A DNA stretch of 64,000 nucleotides. Origin: Amorphophallus konjac (lineage: Eukaryota; Streptophyta; Magnoliopsida; Alismatales; Araceae). The position numbers were made by a program, and so were the translations under genes. Below, piece by piece: positions 1-10,836 of this stretch. The stretch spans positions 78,467,731 to 78,531,730 of the forward strand of contig CM040117.1 of the NCBI GenBank assembly GCA_022559845.1, written 5' to 3'. The stretch's first letter is position 1; each line of letters starts with the position of its first letter. The notes beneath the pieces were generated by a model that did not search any database, was not told the origin of the DNA, and saw nothing but the letters and a program-made list of their open reading frames with translations.

Positions 1-2
1 GT

Positions 3-329
3 CACCCTGTTGCAGATAGATCGTGTACACCTTCCCACTTTCGAAGTGACCAAACTGAAGCTTTTGGAGATATCTAACGACTTACTGACGTCTTCCATAC
101 AGAATTCAAAAGTGAAACCAATGATATCTCGACTACCAATGATATTTTTCCCTTTTGAAGTATCCATAATATTCTTCAAAATGGATGACAAGCAGCTTCC
201 ATTTGTGGGCCTTAAACATCTACTGCATGCAGAAAAATACTTTCCCTGACAATTCTTAGTCGCAGGTTCAAAACAGACGATACATGATGCTTCCCACAAA
301 CTCTTTGACACATTTCCTCCCAAGTCTCC
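3..329 (-). CDS. possible exon of an unrecognised protein, open to the window edge
   Basis: The minus strand is open for about 109 codons from a TGA at 332-330 down to the left edge. The reading is Cys-rich near its start (IVCFEPATKNC, then CSRCLRP) and Lys/Ser-rich later, which looks more like coding than like random A/T-rich DNA. I do not recognise the family. There is no Met near the upstream stop, so this would be an internal exon. It lies about 7 kb downstream of the ALE2-like exons on the same strand but shows no kinase motif, so I do not join them. A plus-strand frame over 10-249 is also open, which weakens the call. Confidence 0.25.
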
Positions 330-662
330 TCAGCTTTTCCAAAAATGTTTCATTATTCATAAACCACAACCTAATCGTAGGAACCTCCAGCCTCAAGAAG
401 ATGACACATTCAACAAGATACAAAAGAAGTAGATCTGCTTTCAGAAATGATGTCCCCAATGGTTGACTTAGCTTGATTTTCATGGTTCTGCTACTTATCT
501 TCCCAAAGAAGTTCCCAGGTCTCCTCGGATTGCCGTTGCCCAACCAAAGTAAATAATCGATAGCATTTTATCACTTACAGGCTGTAAAGTAAAAGGTTAC
601 TTAACGGTGAGGATTGTAGCTCTATCCTTATCCTCAACATAAAAAGTCTATCCTTGACCTTA
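330..662. other. stretch without a confident gene
   Basis: Apparently low-copy plant DNA between the possible left-edge exon and the LINE. A minus-strand frame (543-268) and a plus-strand frame (284-466) overlap here and neither is recognisable. Pyrimidine-rich TATCCTTATCC repeats lie at 620-672 and recur at 4970-5030. Confidence 0.4.
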
Positions 663-679
663 TCCTTGTCCTTATACAT
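663..679. repeat. 17-bp target-site duplication of the RTE LINE, left copy
   Basis: TCCTTGTCCTTATACAT, identical to 3865-3881. It directly abuts the trinucleotide tail that marks the 3' end of the element. Confidence 0.95.
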
Positions 680-700
680 CATCATCATCATCATCATCAT
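680..700 (-). repeat. trinucleotide tail of the LINE
   Basis: CAT/ATC repeats on the + strand (ATG on the minus strand) sit exactly between the TSD and the last unique base of the element. This replaces a poly(A) tail, as is usual for RTE elements. Confidence 0.9.
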
Positions 701-713
701 AGCCTTATCCCAA

Positions 714-2851
714 TTATTTGGGGTCTACTACATGAATCATGTTCTGCGAAAGATTTCTATCAAGTGCTATATTCATATTTAAACCCAGCAAACTAATGTC
801 CTTCCTAATAACATCGCACCATCTAATTTTAGGCCTTCTCCGAGCTCTTTTACTAGCATCCACTAAGATTTGGTCACATCTTTTAACCGACACTGAGTTA
901 GGACGACGAAGCACATGTCCAAACCACCTGAGTCTATTTTCTCTCATTTTACTATCAATTGGGGCTATCCCCAAGTCCTTATGGATGCGCTCATTCTTAA
1001 TCTTGTCTTTATTAGTCCTACCACACATCTATCTCAGCATCCTCATCTCTGCTACACACATTTTGTGAATATGTTCCTTTCGTACTACCCAACACTCGGT
1101 ACCATATAACAAAGCAGGTCTCACAGCCGTTCTATAAAATCTCCCTTTGAGTTTCACAGACATACGACGATCACAGAGGATTCCTGATGCACTTCTCCAT
1201 TTTAACCAACCCGCCTTAATCCTATGTGCAACATCGTCATAAATCTCCCCATTCTCTTGTATGATAGACCCTAAGTACCGAAAGATACTACTCTTCAGAA
1301 TGTTATGTCCATCAATTAGAACCATATCTTCCTGCACCACTCTCCCATTACTAAAATTACAATGCATAAACTATGACTTGCTCCTACTAATTTTAAAACC
1401 TTTAGACTCCAAGGCATGTCTCCAACACTCTAACTTAACATTTAAAGCATCAATACTCTCAACAATTAAGACAATATCATCTGCAAATAACATACGCAAA
1501 GGGATATCCTCATGCAATTGTTTTGTTACTTCATCCATAACTAAGACAAAGAGATACGGACTTAGTGCAGAACATTGATGCAAACCTATAGAAACTGAAA
1601 AGTCACCAGTCTCTCCAACAATAGTTCGAACACTAATAATAGCACCTTCGTACATATCCTTAACCAAATCAACATATCCTTGAGAGACTCCTTTCTTTCT
1701 TAATCTCCACCAAATCAATTCTCTCAGTACTCGATCATACACCTTCTCCAAATCAAGAAAAACCATATACAAATCTTTTCCCATCTCTCTATACTTATCA
1801 ATTAGTTGTTGTAGTAAGAAAATAACTTCTGTAGTAGATCTATTCGACATAAAATCAAACTGATTTTTCGATACAGTAGTCATACATCGGAGGCATTTTT
1901 CGATTACTCTTTCTCAAAGTTTCATAGTATGACTTATAAACTTAATTCCACGATAATTATTGCAACTCTGAATATCTCATTTGTTTTTATAGAAAGGAAT
2001 TACGACACTTTTTTTCCAAACTTCTGGCATTCTTCGTTCCTTTAAAATTTTATTGAAAAGTTTAGCTAGCCACTAAATACTAATGTCTCCTAGGCCTTTC
2101 CATACTTCAATAGGTATGTCATCTGGTCCTAAGGCCTTGCCCACTTTCATTATCCTTAAAACATCCTCCACTTCTGACATCTTAATACACCTGAAATACT
2201 GATATGTATCAAATCTTGTTGACTCTTGGACACCTTCTAAAGAAAAATTATTGACGCAATCTCCATTAAGTAACTTCTGAAAATAACTATGTCACCTCTC
2301 TTAAATCTCAATATCCTTAGTTAAAACCCTTTGATCTTCACCTTTAATGCAACGAATATGATCTAAATCTTAGTTTTCCTTTCTCTTAATTTAACAATTT
2401 TAAATATGTTTTTTTCACCCTCTCAGGTTCCTAATTTATTATATAAATGCATTTGATTTAGCTTCGCTAACTATTTTCTTAACCCTCTTTTTAGCAATTT
2501 TATAAGCTTCTAGAGTTTGACTATTTTTATTAGTTTGCCAAACTTTAAAGCACTCTTTTTTACTCTAATGGTATTTTAGATTTCCTCACTCCACCACCAA
2601 GTCACTTTTCCTAAATTCTTTTTACCTTTAGATTCGCCTAAGAGTCGTTTTGCTACACTCGTTATACAATTTGTAACGTTATTCCACATTATATCAGTTT
2701 CTTGTTCTAAATTCCAAATATTTTCCTTTAATAGATGATTTTTAAATATTTCTAAACTTTTACTTTTTAACTTCCACCATTTGATCTTAGAACAATTATT
2801 TATAATGGTCTTTCTTTTGAATTTAGGGATAATGATATCAATTACTAACAA
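714..2851 (-). pseudogene. RTE LINE reverse transcriptase and C-terminal region
   Basis: The minus strand between 1883 and 1371 encodes the RT core: an [13 protein letters not shown] block with the first catalytic Asp, [13 protein letters not shown], and [11 protein letters not shown] (the FADD form of the YxDD box). The C-terminal region continues at 1367-1029 (GILCDRRM, RPALLYGTECW) and 1028-714 (ENRLRWFGHVLRRP, IRWCDVIRKD), a pattern typical of plant RTE proteins. The amino-terminal linker lies around 2851-2576, with WWSEEI. The frame is broken at several places, including near 1370 and 1030, and between 2576 and 1883 no continuous frame survives. It would have copied the LINE RNA at the nicked target; now inactive. 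Confidence 0.9.
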
Positions 2852-2857
2852 CCTACG

Positions 2858-3769
2858 TTAAGGGGCTAGACTCTCTCCAAGAATAACTTTACAATCTTTA
2901 CATAAAACTCTATCAACCTTCCTAATAAGAAAATAGTCAATTTGACTTATATATGTTCCACTCTTGTATGTTAAGTGTTCGTCCCTCTTTTTAAAGAAGG
3001 TATTAACAATTACTAGATCATAGACCATAGTAAAATCAAGAATAATACATCCCATATCATTTCTATTGCCAAAACCAAATCCTCCATGAATCCTCTCATA
3101 ACCTCTATTATCTTTACCCACATGATCATTAAGATCTCCTCCAACAAAGATTCTCTCTTCACTAGAGATAGTTTGGATCAAACTATCAATAGCTTCCCAA
3201 AATTACTTTTTAATGCTCTCTTCTAATCCTACTTTAGGTGCATATGCACTAATTATATTTAAAATATCCTCACCTAAGATAAGTTTAATTAACATCAGTC
3301 TATCTCCCAATCTATTAACTTTTACAACTCTATCTTTTAAGATTTTATCTATTATTATAGCAACACCATTTCTAGAGTTATTATTACCCGTATACCAAAT
3401 TTTATATCCATCAATATCTTTAACTCTATGTCCTTTCCACCTAGTTTCTTGTAAGCAAGCTATGCTAACTCTCCTGTCCTTCATTAACTTAACAAATTCT
3501 AAACCCTTACCCGTTAAAGTTCCTATATGCTAAGTAGCTAGACGAATCCTATGTTTTTGGACTAGCTTCTTTACCCGTGAACGTCCAACCCCACACGGAA
3601 ACCCTTGCCTATTTGACACCGCAATAGGGCGCCATTGCGGCGTGTCGCTTACGGAGAACGCCCTAGCTAGCCCTTGCTCACTTATCATTTCATCTGGGTT
3701 CCGATGTAACGCGTCGCTTCCGAGAGACGCCCTAGCATTAGCACAAAATGTATTTAGGTCAAAATTCAT
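2858..3769 (-). pseudogene. RTE LINE apurinic/apyrimidinic-like endonuclease domain
   Basis: Read on the minus strand, the frame starts at the Met at 3769-3767 and runs into the endonuclease motifs: IACLQETRWKG near 3450, NGVAIIID, IISAYAP near 3230, the metal/catalytic block FVGGDLNDHVG near 3140, and SQIDYFLIRK near 2930. This domain nicks target DNA to prime reverse transcription. A stop at 3530 interrupts the frame just before HIGTLTGK, where relatives usually have a Trp, so a single TGG-to-TAG change probably broke it. The frame is broken again between 3203 and 3181. The fragment is a decayed copy of the first half of the single LINE ORF. Confidence 0.88.
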
Positions 3770-3864
3770 GTGGGAGATGTGACAAAATTTTATTGTTAGC
3801 TGTCAACCTAACGCAAACCACCCTCCTTTCTCATCTGGGCTTGGGACCGGCCATGGCAGAGTTC

Positions 3865-3881
3865 TCCTTGTCCTTATACAT
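3865..3881. repeat. 17-bp target-site duplication of the RTE LINE, right copy
   Basis: Perfect match to 663-679. It directly abuts the 5' end of the LINE, read on the minus strand. Confidence 0.95.
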
Positions 3882-4259
3882 ATGCATACTTAACCTTATT
3901 CTTAAAAATGATCAAAGATGGATACATAAAGGTTAAATTATCGAATAGTATTTGAAATTCCATATGAACTTTTTAAATTGATCTTTGTGATGTTGCATAT
4001 ATTCACTTGTTTATTCATCATTTGATCTCCATGCACTGACTTCAAAGCTTTTTAGTGAAAGATTCCCAAGAGGAGAGACTTAAGATTTAAAGAAAGAAGT
4101 ATGGGAGTATGGTAGGGTTCCCTAGCTCCGAATTCCAATAAATCGAGTAGGTATTTCAAGGAACAAAGCATGTAGCAGAAGAAGATTTTTCTAACCCCAA
4201 GAGCCTCGTTGGCATAAGGATCCCTCGATTGACGAAGCTGGACCTTCAGAAAATAGAAG
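3882..4259. other. stretch without a recognised gene
   Basis: AT-rich apparently low-copy DNA between the LINE and the hAT-type MITE. A minus-strand open frame (4318-4052) has no recognisable motif and runs into the MITE end, so I do not call it. Confidence 0.4.
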
Positions 4260-4267
4260 GTAAGATG

Positions 4268-4620
4268 CCATGTTATCAAAAGCGCGCCTAGGCGGTTTTT
4301 GAGGCGTGGCGGCCCCAAACTGCCTCGCTTTCACCTCAAACGCCTCACTCCCGGGAGGGCTAGTCCCAGAAGATCTTGATTGACTTACCCTATGTATTTT
4401 TGCCTCAAATCTTGATTGTTGTTAATTTTATTGAAAATCTTGATTGTATGTATGTATTTTTTGTGATATTTAGACAAATATTTATATTTTTTGAATTGTT
4501 TATATATATTTTTTAATAAAATGCCTCAAACGCCTCAAACGACTAGGCCATTGCCTAGACATTTGAGGTATAAGGCGACCCCTTGGTCGCCTCAGTCGCC
4601 TCACGCCTCTGACAACATTG
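4268..4620. mobile_element. hAT-type MITE (353 bp)
   Basis: The ends are imperfect inverted repeats: left CCATGTTATCAAAAGCG; right, read inward, CAATGTTGTCAGAGGCG. The element is flanked by the identical 8-bp direct repeat GTAAGATG at 4260-4267 and 4621-4628. Known: hAT transposons make 8-bp TSDs. Subterminal sequence is packed with CGCCTC/GAGGCG repeats and the centre is AT-rich. There is no coding capacity, so it is non-autonomous. Confidence 0.87.
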
Positions 4621-4628
4621 GTAAGATG

Positions 4629-5157
4629 GAGATAGATTTCTTGGTCCTTAGCTTGTTCTTCAGATCAACTTGAGACTTGAAGAAGATTCTAGCTTTTAAG
4701 AGTTCAAGTCATTCTACTGGTTGTTAATCATCGATTTTGGTTAGAAGATCCATCTTTGCAATACATTAAGATGAAGATACGAAGTTTACACTATTTGTTG
4801 GAGATGGTTTATAAGAACGTAGTTGGCTATCTACATCAGCTTTAGTATCGGTCAACATTTGATAAGGGTTCTCATAAAACACATTATATTATGTATGTAT
4901 GTGTACACACACACACACACAAAGGCACATAATTGGGTTAGAGGATATGGAAAAAACTGTTTCTTTTTCCTTGTCCAAAATAAAAAGGATAAGGATAGTA
5001 TCCTTATCCTTATCCTTGAATGTGTATCCTTATGTGTCCTGTAAGCTTCGGATAAAGACAGATATTTTGGATTATCCTTTTCCTTTTGCATCACTAGTTC
5101 AGCCTCAAGAAAGGAAGATTACCTCCAGAGTAAGACTTGAAACCAAATCAAACTCAT
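4629..5157. other. stretch without a recognised gene; includes a (CA)n microsatellite
   Basis: Low-complexity parts are a (CA)n run at about 4904-4921 and GGATAAGGAT/TATCCTTATCC repeats at 4987-5034. Short frames here fall on these repeats and are not credible genes. Confidence 0.5.
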
Positions 5158-5441
5158 GATAATTAGGTATTTTTAGTTTTCAATCCCTATAATTTTTCAT
5201 ATTTAGAACTTAGCTCCTCCAATCTAGATATTTATTTATAACTCCTCATAATCGCAAGTTATTTAGTGAAGCACCCCAGAAAACTAGAAAAAAAACGTGT
5301 AAAGGAAAGAGCCCCTGAAAAGGGTGTTCATCAAAGAAATGTGTAATTGTTACGGGCTATCACAAAATATCAAGATTGAAGTAGCTAGTCCCTAAATATG
5401 AAAGATTATAGGGATTGAAAAACTAAAAATCTCTAATTATC
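5158..5441. mobile_element. foldback MITE with long terminal inverted repeats (284 bp)
   Basis: The first and last roughly 50 bases are inverted copies of each other. Left begins GATAATTAGGTATTTTTAG; right, read inward, begins GATAATTAGAGATTTTTAG. Both continue through TCAATCCCTATAAT to TTTCATATTTA. No coding capacity. I could not define the TSD, so the superfamily is open. Confidence 0.8.
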
Positions 5442-5955
5442 TGAAATTGGAGAGATGATTAGCAGAAGAAATACCATTTTCCTCTTATTTTCCTTCCTAA
5501 GTGTGGCTCAGAGAAAGGTTGGCTAACTTGGAGGTCTGGTCCGACTCGGTCTGGCCCAGAAATGAGTCGCATCGGTCCAACTCGGGGTCTTAAAGACCTG
5601 GATGATTCCATGCATATCTAGGCCTGGTCCGGTCCAGATACAATCCAACTCGTATGAGTCAGACCAAGTCAATCCGAGATGGCAAACCATGGCTCATAGG
5701 ACCTGCTGCATCAGAGAGGAAAGATGAGTCAACCAGGTCAGCTGAGTTGAATTGGGTGCTACTCATCATCTTCAATTCAACCTTTTGCCCTGAGAGGTCT
5801 CTGGTTCTGCTGCAATGAGTTTCCTATATGCATGTCGCACCTCCCCCCATGTCCAAACTGGACAACCATGGCCAACATGAGCTTTTCTACAGATGAAGAA
5901 AGATGTTCCTACATCTTTGGTACTTGCACAGTCAAGGCTTCAAGCTACCTCCTAA
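5442..5955. other. stretch without a gene
   Basis: Between two MITEs. The part at 5540-5690 repeats short words such as GGTCCGACTCG, TCTGGCCCAG and GGTCCGGTCCAG and is probably a decayed repeat. No ORF or splice structure is supported. Confidence 0.4.
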
Positions 5956-6114
5956 GGGTCAGTTTGAGAACGGGTTGGGATATCCCAACCGATGAGTGAG
6001 GACGGTGGGCCCCACCCGCCCTTCTCACACCCATCCCTCCCTAACCGGGGTCGAGTGGCTTACTCGCGCGGTGGGGCGCGAGTGAGCCACCCCACCCCGT
6101 TCTCAAACTGGCCC
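5956..6114. mobile_element. Tourist-like (PIF/Harbinger) MITE, 159 bp
   Basis: Terminal inverted repeats: left GGGTCAGTTTGAGAACGGG; right, read inward, GGGCCAGTTTGAGAACGGG. Flanked by TAA at 5953-5955 and 6115-6117. Known: PIF/Harbinger elements insert with a 3-bp TAA/TTA duplication. The GC-rich interior has no coding capacity. Confidence 0.85.
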
Positions 6115-6120
6115 TAAGGG

Positions 6121-6498
6121 AATCAAGGTTGATCCTTGTTCGGTACTTCTTTTTTTGATAACAGGGAACCTAGCACAGTGGGTCCTTGTTCGGCACTTCT
6201 GTTTGGGAAAAGCATAAACTTTAAATGCACTCCCTTTCTTCAGATATTCTTAAGTCATTTGACTTCAACAGGAATCTTGGCACATTTTGTATCCTGGGGT
6301 GAGAATAAGAATCAAGGTTGATCCTTGTTCAGTACTTCTTTTTTTGATAACAGGGAACCTAGCATAGTGGGTCCTTGTTCGGCACTTCTGTTTGGGAAAA
6401 GCATAAACTTTAAATGCACTCCCTTTCTTCAGATATTCTTAAGTCATTTGACTTCAACAGGAATCTTGGCACATTTTGTATCCTGGGGTGAGAATAAG
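6121..6498. repeat. recent tandem duplication, 2 x 189 bp
   Basis: The unit at 6121-6309 is repeated at 6310-6498. By eye the copies differ at only two positions (GTTCGGTACT vs GTTCAGTACT, and AGCACAGTG vs AGCATAGTG). Open frames in both copies are the same reading of the repeat and are not evidence of a gene. Confidence 0.93.
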
Positions 6499-7269
6499 AA
6501 GGGGTCAGTCATGATAAAACTATCTAGCACATTGTCCACCTTTAAGCAAAAACTTCTTAGCTCCACAGTTGTAATTGAAAATTGAAAGAGCAGCAAAGCA
6601 GCCTCCCGCAAACAGTATCATTTGTTGGATTTTCCTCCATCCACAGCCTCTAGATCTCCATGAAGTCCCTTCCCACCTCCCCACACACTATTCAATATAA
6701 AACCATCCACGCTGCTCAAAACAGCATGTTCTTCTGCAATGCCCACTCCTCACCAACACAAGGTGAGAAGGCTCCTCCACTCATGCTACTAAGAAGGGCC
6801 AAGCATTGTTAGATCATAGTAAATGATAATGACAAGAAGACATCACTTGATTATCTTCCATATGGTAATTTCACCACCGTAGAAACATCTTCAAGAAGTA
6901 GAGCTTCCTAGCTAATTGGAACATAGGTATAATTAAGACATCAACAATATCTTATTTTGACACAAATAAAGTGAACATCTTATTATATCCAACTTACATA
7001 CAAAGAGGGAAAACAATAAAAGGGCATTCTTGAAGCTTGCACAGTCAAAGTAGGGAAACAGTCATGAGAATCTGGGATAGCGAACATAATCATGATGCCA
7101 AAGTGTTGATAATCAATAGTATCAGCAAGAATCGCATACATTTGTTTAATAACATGTAAAGAACATCAAGTTGGCACTATCATGACATGTGAGCAAAAAT
7201 TTTCAAATTTAAATGTCTTATTGTAAAGGTAACATGTGAGCAATTAAGAAGAAGGATGCACCATATTAC
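6499..7269. other. likely intron or 3' flank of the ALE2-like gene
   Basis: No exon with transmembrane or kinase motifs was found here on the minus strand. The sequence is AT-rich without an obvious repeat. Confidence 0.45.
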
Positions 7270-8365
7270 CAGGAGAAGGTGCCAATGGCTTAAACCAGGT
7301 CAAATTAAGCAGTCTGTAGCCACCAGCAATACGGACACTATGATAAGTTAGTGAAGCGTTCATTCGATTCACATCAGTGTCAGAGAAGCTAATCCCTGTA
7401 TGTGGAGCAATATACATCGTGATATTGAGGCCAGACACACCAACGACGTAAAAGTTTTCAATCTCAAACTGTGAAACTCGCAGGTGGAGTTGAGAAGCCA
7501 GTTCTTTGAGAAACCTATCACTCCAATTTGAGCTGAGAGAGACATTGAAAAGGAACAGCTCAAGTATCACAGGGAACACGCAATCGCATTCTCGACTATC
7601 TCGCCTCTTCACCATGTGTGGTCCACAACATCCTGCCTCCAGTAAAGAAAAATGTGGATCTCTGAAGTGAAAATAAGCTCAAGAAAAAGAAAGTGATAGA
7701 AAGAGGGAGAGAGAGTGAACATTGTGATTGACCTGGAAATTCCAACCAGGTATTAATAACTATTTCGGAGATAATTGTCCCAGAAACAGAATAAGTGAGC
7801 AGGCTATCTTAAATTACTTGAATCAAAATAGAACTATAAGCTTACTCCTAACAAACTTTTTACCTGATGAATGAGCAGAAAATGGAGGCTGAGCAGAAGG
7901 AACTGAACTGTCGTTGGAATTTGCTGGAGTATTATCCGCTGTAGGTGGAACCGAGAGAGTAAAACTAGGAGTAGAATGTCGATCCATTGAAGGTTTTGCT
8001 AAATGTAACAATTCCAAATGCAGTCGTCCAGTGGTTGATAATAAGCCATGCCTTGAAGACCGGGCAGGAATAGGGATGGCTAAAGGTGAGCCCTGTGGCA
8101 CAGCATGCTTCCTATGTTGCTTATAGATGGAAGGAAATTTTTCTGGCAAGGGAACATCAGAAATGGTAGATGCAATTCCATGTTGAAAGGTCAATCCTGT
8201 CGATGCATGAATGGAAGGCAGTCCTAACGGAGTTTCTGTTGCACGGTGATGTGGGTCAGCTTTGGCACCAGGCTCTAGAGAAAATATGACTAGAAAATAC
8301 TGCAATAGTAATAACCTTTGAACTCTTTTCTGTAATCCTGTAAGTTTGATGTGCCATAAACGCAT
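7270..8365 (-). CDS. ALE2-like receptor kinase ectodomain (two exons; kinase part not seen)
   Basis: The minus strand carries two exons. Exon 1 (8365-7864) starts at the Met of MRLWHIKLTG, continues through a basic-then-hydrophobic stretch (KRVQR then LLLLQYFLVIF) that could be a signal peptide, and then a Pro/Ser/His-rich extracellular stretch. It ends at a GT donor (CATCAG|GTAAAAAG). Exon 2 (7659-7270) follows an AG acceptor, keeps the frame (both junctions phase 1) and encodes a CC/CDCVFP cysteine motif, LNVSLSSNWS, FEIENFYVVG, GLNITMYIAPHTGISFS and LLNLTWFKPLAP. This resembles the extracellular region of plant receptor-like kinases annotated as ALE2, which act at the plasma membrane in epidermal differentiation. 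No transmembrane or kinase exon is visible to the left, so the gene is either truncated or continues beyond the window through a very long intron. The start codon is an inference; an alternative acceptor at 8275 would make an internal exon 8274-7864. Confidence 0.68.
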
Positions 8366-8547
8366 GTTAGCATCAAATGAACACCGACTTTGCACCAGAA
8401 AACATTCTGACAGATTCAAAGAGACTGTACTTTTTAAAGCATTAAAATGCCAATGAGTGTACAGTGTACATAAGTTATTGATGTTAATGGGAGCAAATGC
8501 ATCCTGCATAACTACAGAGTCACAATGACTAGTGAATACAACATTTA

Positions 8548-9600
8548 CTGTCCTCATATAATGATCACTTGAACGAGAACTCAGTTTCACATATATTCGG
8601 AAATTGCATTTCTGTATAGGCATTGGATTTCTGTTGAAGTATATCTAGAGGATGCACTTTCCTGACTAACTGGGACCATCACGGAGTAATGTATATACCC
8701 TTTAAAGGGTTAGTACCTTAGCAAATAATTGAAAAAACATTTGAGACTCTCACTTCATTTCCTACTTCAAAGTTCAAACAATATGAGAACAGCAGAACTT
8801 TGCAGCACTGGTTACCCTATTATTAACAATATGAGCTCCGCAGAAGTCTTACAGAATAACATTACAGGGAAGAATTCCACAGCATATGGGAGAAATGATA
8901 AATCACATTTCACATGGGTTTCATTTAAACACCCTGGAAATGGGTTACAGAAACCAAGACATTAGAACAATTATACAGCAAACCATCTGAAACAAAAACC
9001 CAGACCATCATAACCTACACTGAATGGGTCAACCCCCCTGGACCAGTCAATTAGAAAAGAGAGGCAGAATACCATGCTCGTGTCAATGCATTACTTCCAA
9101 AGCCAGCTAAAGGACTCTGGCACCTGGAACTTGACTTTTTAAAAGGGATATGATGCCACAGACAGGAACACGTTTAGATTGAGCTCAAACACCTCTACAC
9201 CAACAAACTCATGCCAAAAGCCCAGAACTCAACCTCACCCACGCCCAAGAACAGGGAGGCATCGACATCCACCAAGTGCCATGATTCAGTCAGAAATGAG
9301 CATCTTCAAGCTCCCAGACTAAGGGCTGAAGCTTTCAGCAGCAGTGATCTGGGACTCATCCACAGCAGATGCCACACAGATCGTAGCTCAAAGTTGGCAA
9401 AGGAATGGAGACCATGCAAATTGAGGAGACAACTATGTAGGGTTCCCATGTAGAGAATGACCTTTGAGATTGGAAGAATTACAGTTTCTCGGGTCCTTTT
9501 TATGCGGAAGTGGCAGGGAGCATGCCCTACACCTTCAAGAGCTTGCTGTTTTGCCTTTCTACCTAGCAGAGGGGGAAATAACTCCTTTTTATCAATAAGA
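8548..9600. repeat. decayed tandem duplicate of the promoter/leader region
   Basis: This block is collinear with about 9616-10680 at an offset of 1068 bp. Shared landmarks are GAGAACTCAGTTTCACATAT (8575 / 9643), GGTTACAGAAACCAAG near 8945 / 10025, TTTAGATTGAGCTC near 9172 / 10211, and the pattern around GCTTGCTGTTTTGCC / GCTTGTTGTCTCGCC near 9542 / 10621. This copy has lost most CpGs kept by the other, usually as CA or TG. Confidence 0.8.
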
Positions 9601-9615
9601 TGCACTCATGTCTGA

Positions 9616-10680
9616 TTACCCTCCTATATGGATCAATTAAAATGAGAACTCAGTTTCACATATATTCTGAAGCATCATTTCAGACTAGAAATTGTCTGTC
9701 TGTTATAAGCACATATATGCAAGATTTATTTGTTTCTGACTAACTTATACCATTATGGATTTATTGTGGATTTAATGTTTCTACCCTTTTAAGGGATAGT
9801 ACTTAGTGGTTATCTGAAAATGCATTTGAAAATCTCACTTCAATCTCTCCTTAAAGCAAAACAAATCTTTCTCAGAAAACTGAAGCATTCTGCGGCGACT
9901 GTTACCCCGTTATCAACAACATGGATCACTCCAACAGAAGCTCTACAGAAGTCTTATAGTGTGAAATCACCGGGAAGACTTCCGCAGCGTCTAGAGCAAA
10001 TGAAAAATCACCCTTTTATGGGTTCTATTTAAACATTCTAGGAATGTGTTACAGAAACCAAGCGATCAGATGAATTACACAGCAAACTGAGAAAAGAGAT
10101 ATAGAATGCTATACTCGTGCCAATGCTCCACCCCTCCAAAAGCAGTTAAAGAACACCAAGACCTCGATCCAGACTCCTTAAAGGGAAACGATTGCGAAAT
10201 AGGGACGCATTTAGATTGAGCTCGAACAGTACATCGGTCTACCTGTAGACTGACACACTCGCGCCAAGTGCCCGGAATTCGACATCGCCCGCCGCGCCCA
10301 ACAACGGGGAAGCTCCGGGATCCTCTCCGCCCCACGATATCAGTCGGAGCGAGGTCGCGAGGACGCATCGGCGTCGCCAGCCTCCAGGACTAAGGGAACA
10401 AGCTGTCGTCAGCGGCTATCCGGGGAGCGACGACGTCGGACGCCACAAGGATGGGAGCTCGAAGGGCGCGATGCGGGGGACGGAGGTAAGGCAACCCGGC
10501 GGAGACGCCAACGCAGGGTTCCAAGGAGAGGACTGGGCTTCGAGATTGGGAGGATTAGGGTTTTCCCAGATCTTCTTTAGGCGGATGTGGTGGTGGGGTG
10601 GGGGTACCTTCACCTGCGCGAGCTTGTTGTCTCGCCTCTCTGCCTCCGCAGAAGGAGAAGAGAGCGAAAAAATGTTTTTT
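9616..10680. repeat. CpG-rich parental copy of the tandem duplication
   Basis: GC- and CpG-rich copy of the duplicated block, next to the putative promoter of the minus-strand ALE2-like gene. The minus strand contains AAAACCCTAATCC near 10560, a word common in plant leaders, so it probably contains untranslated first exon sequence. Minus-strand frames at 10700-10416 and 10368-10075 lack recognisable domains and are not called. Confidence 0.75.
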
Positions 10681-10836
10681 TTTTCTAACCCCTTTCCCAT
10701 CCGACCTCAGTTTCTGGGTCTTAACGTGCGCTAACGGCGGGAGGCACATCCAACGGATAGAAATTTTCGCGTCGCTGTTAAGTATTCGTAAGATCTGAAA
10801 TCGTGAGGCATCGTAGGATTATTTTATAAATATATC
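10681..10836 (-). promoter_or_regulatory. putative core promoter of the ALE2-like gene
   Basis: On the minus strand a TATA-like ATTTATAAAATAA lies at about 10820-10832, upstream of the CpG-rich leader. The Tat-like LTR begins at 10837, so the promoter is directly abutted by a retrotransposon and upstream control sequence has been displaced. Inference from position and composition only. Confidence 0.35.

Larger units (their letters stand above)
680..3864 (-). mobile_element. full-length RTE-clade LINE (non-LTR retrotransposon), decayed
   Basis: Seen: the element is bounded by a perfect 17-bp direct repeat, TCCTTGTCCTTATACAT, at 663-679 and 3865-3881. It ends (minus strand) in an ATG-type trinucleotide tail at 680-700. 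The minus strand encodes an AP-type endonuclease followed by a reverse transcriptase and a C-terminal region with the reading RLRWFGHVLRRP. Known: plant RTE elements are about 3.2 kb, carry endonuclease plus RT in one ORF, and end in short microsatellite tails after a motif like the GGGATAAGGCT present here. Several stops and frameshifts make it inactive. The long TSD and complete ends show a genuine target-primed insertion rather than a fragment. Confidence 0.93.

Noticed and set aside
9211..9605. Frames at 9211-9453 (plus) and 9605-9306 (minus) as genes
   Set aside because: They lie in the decayed promoter duplicate, overlap each other on opposite strands and have no domain.
10075..10700. 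Minus-strand frames of about 95 codons as the first coding exon of the ALE2-like gene
   Set aside because: No signal peptide or matching splice phase could be shown. The region fits an untranslated leader better.
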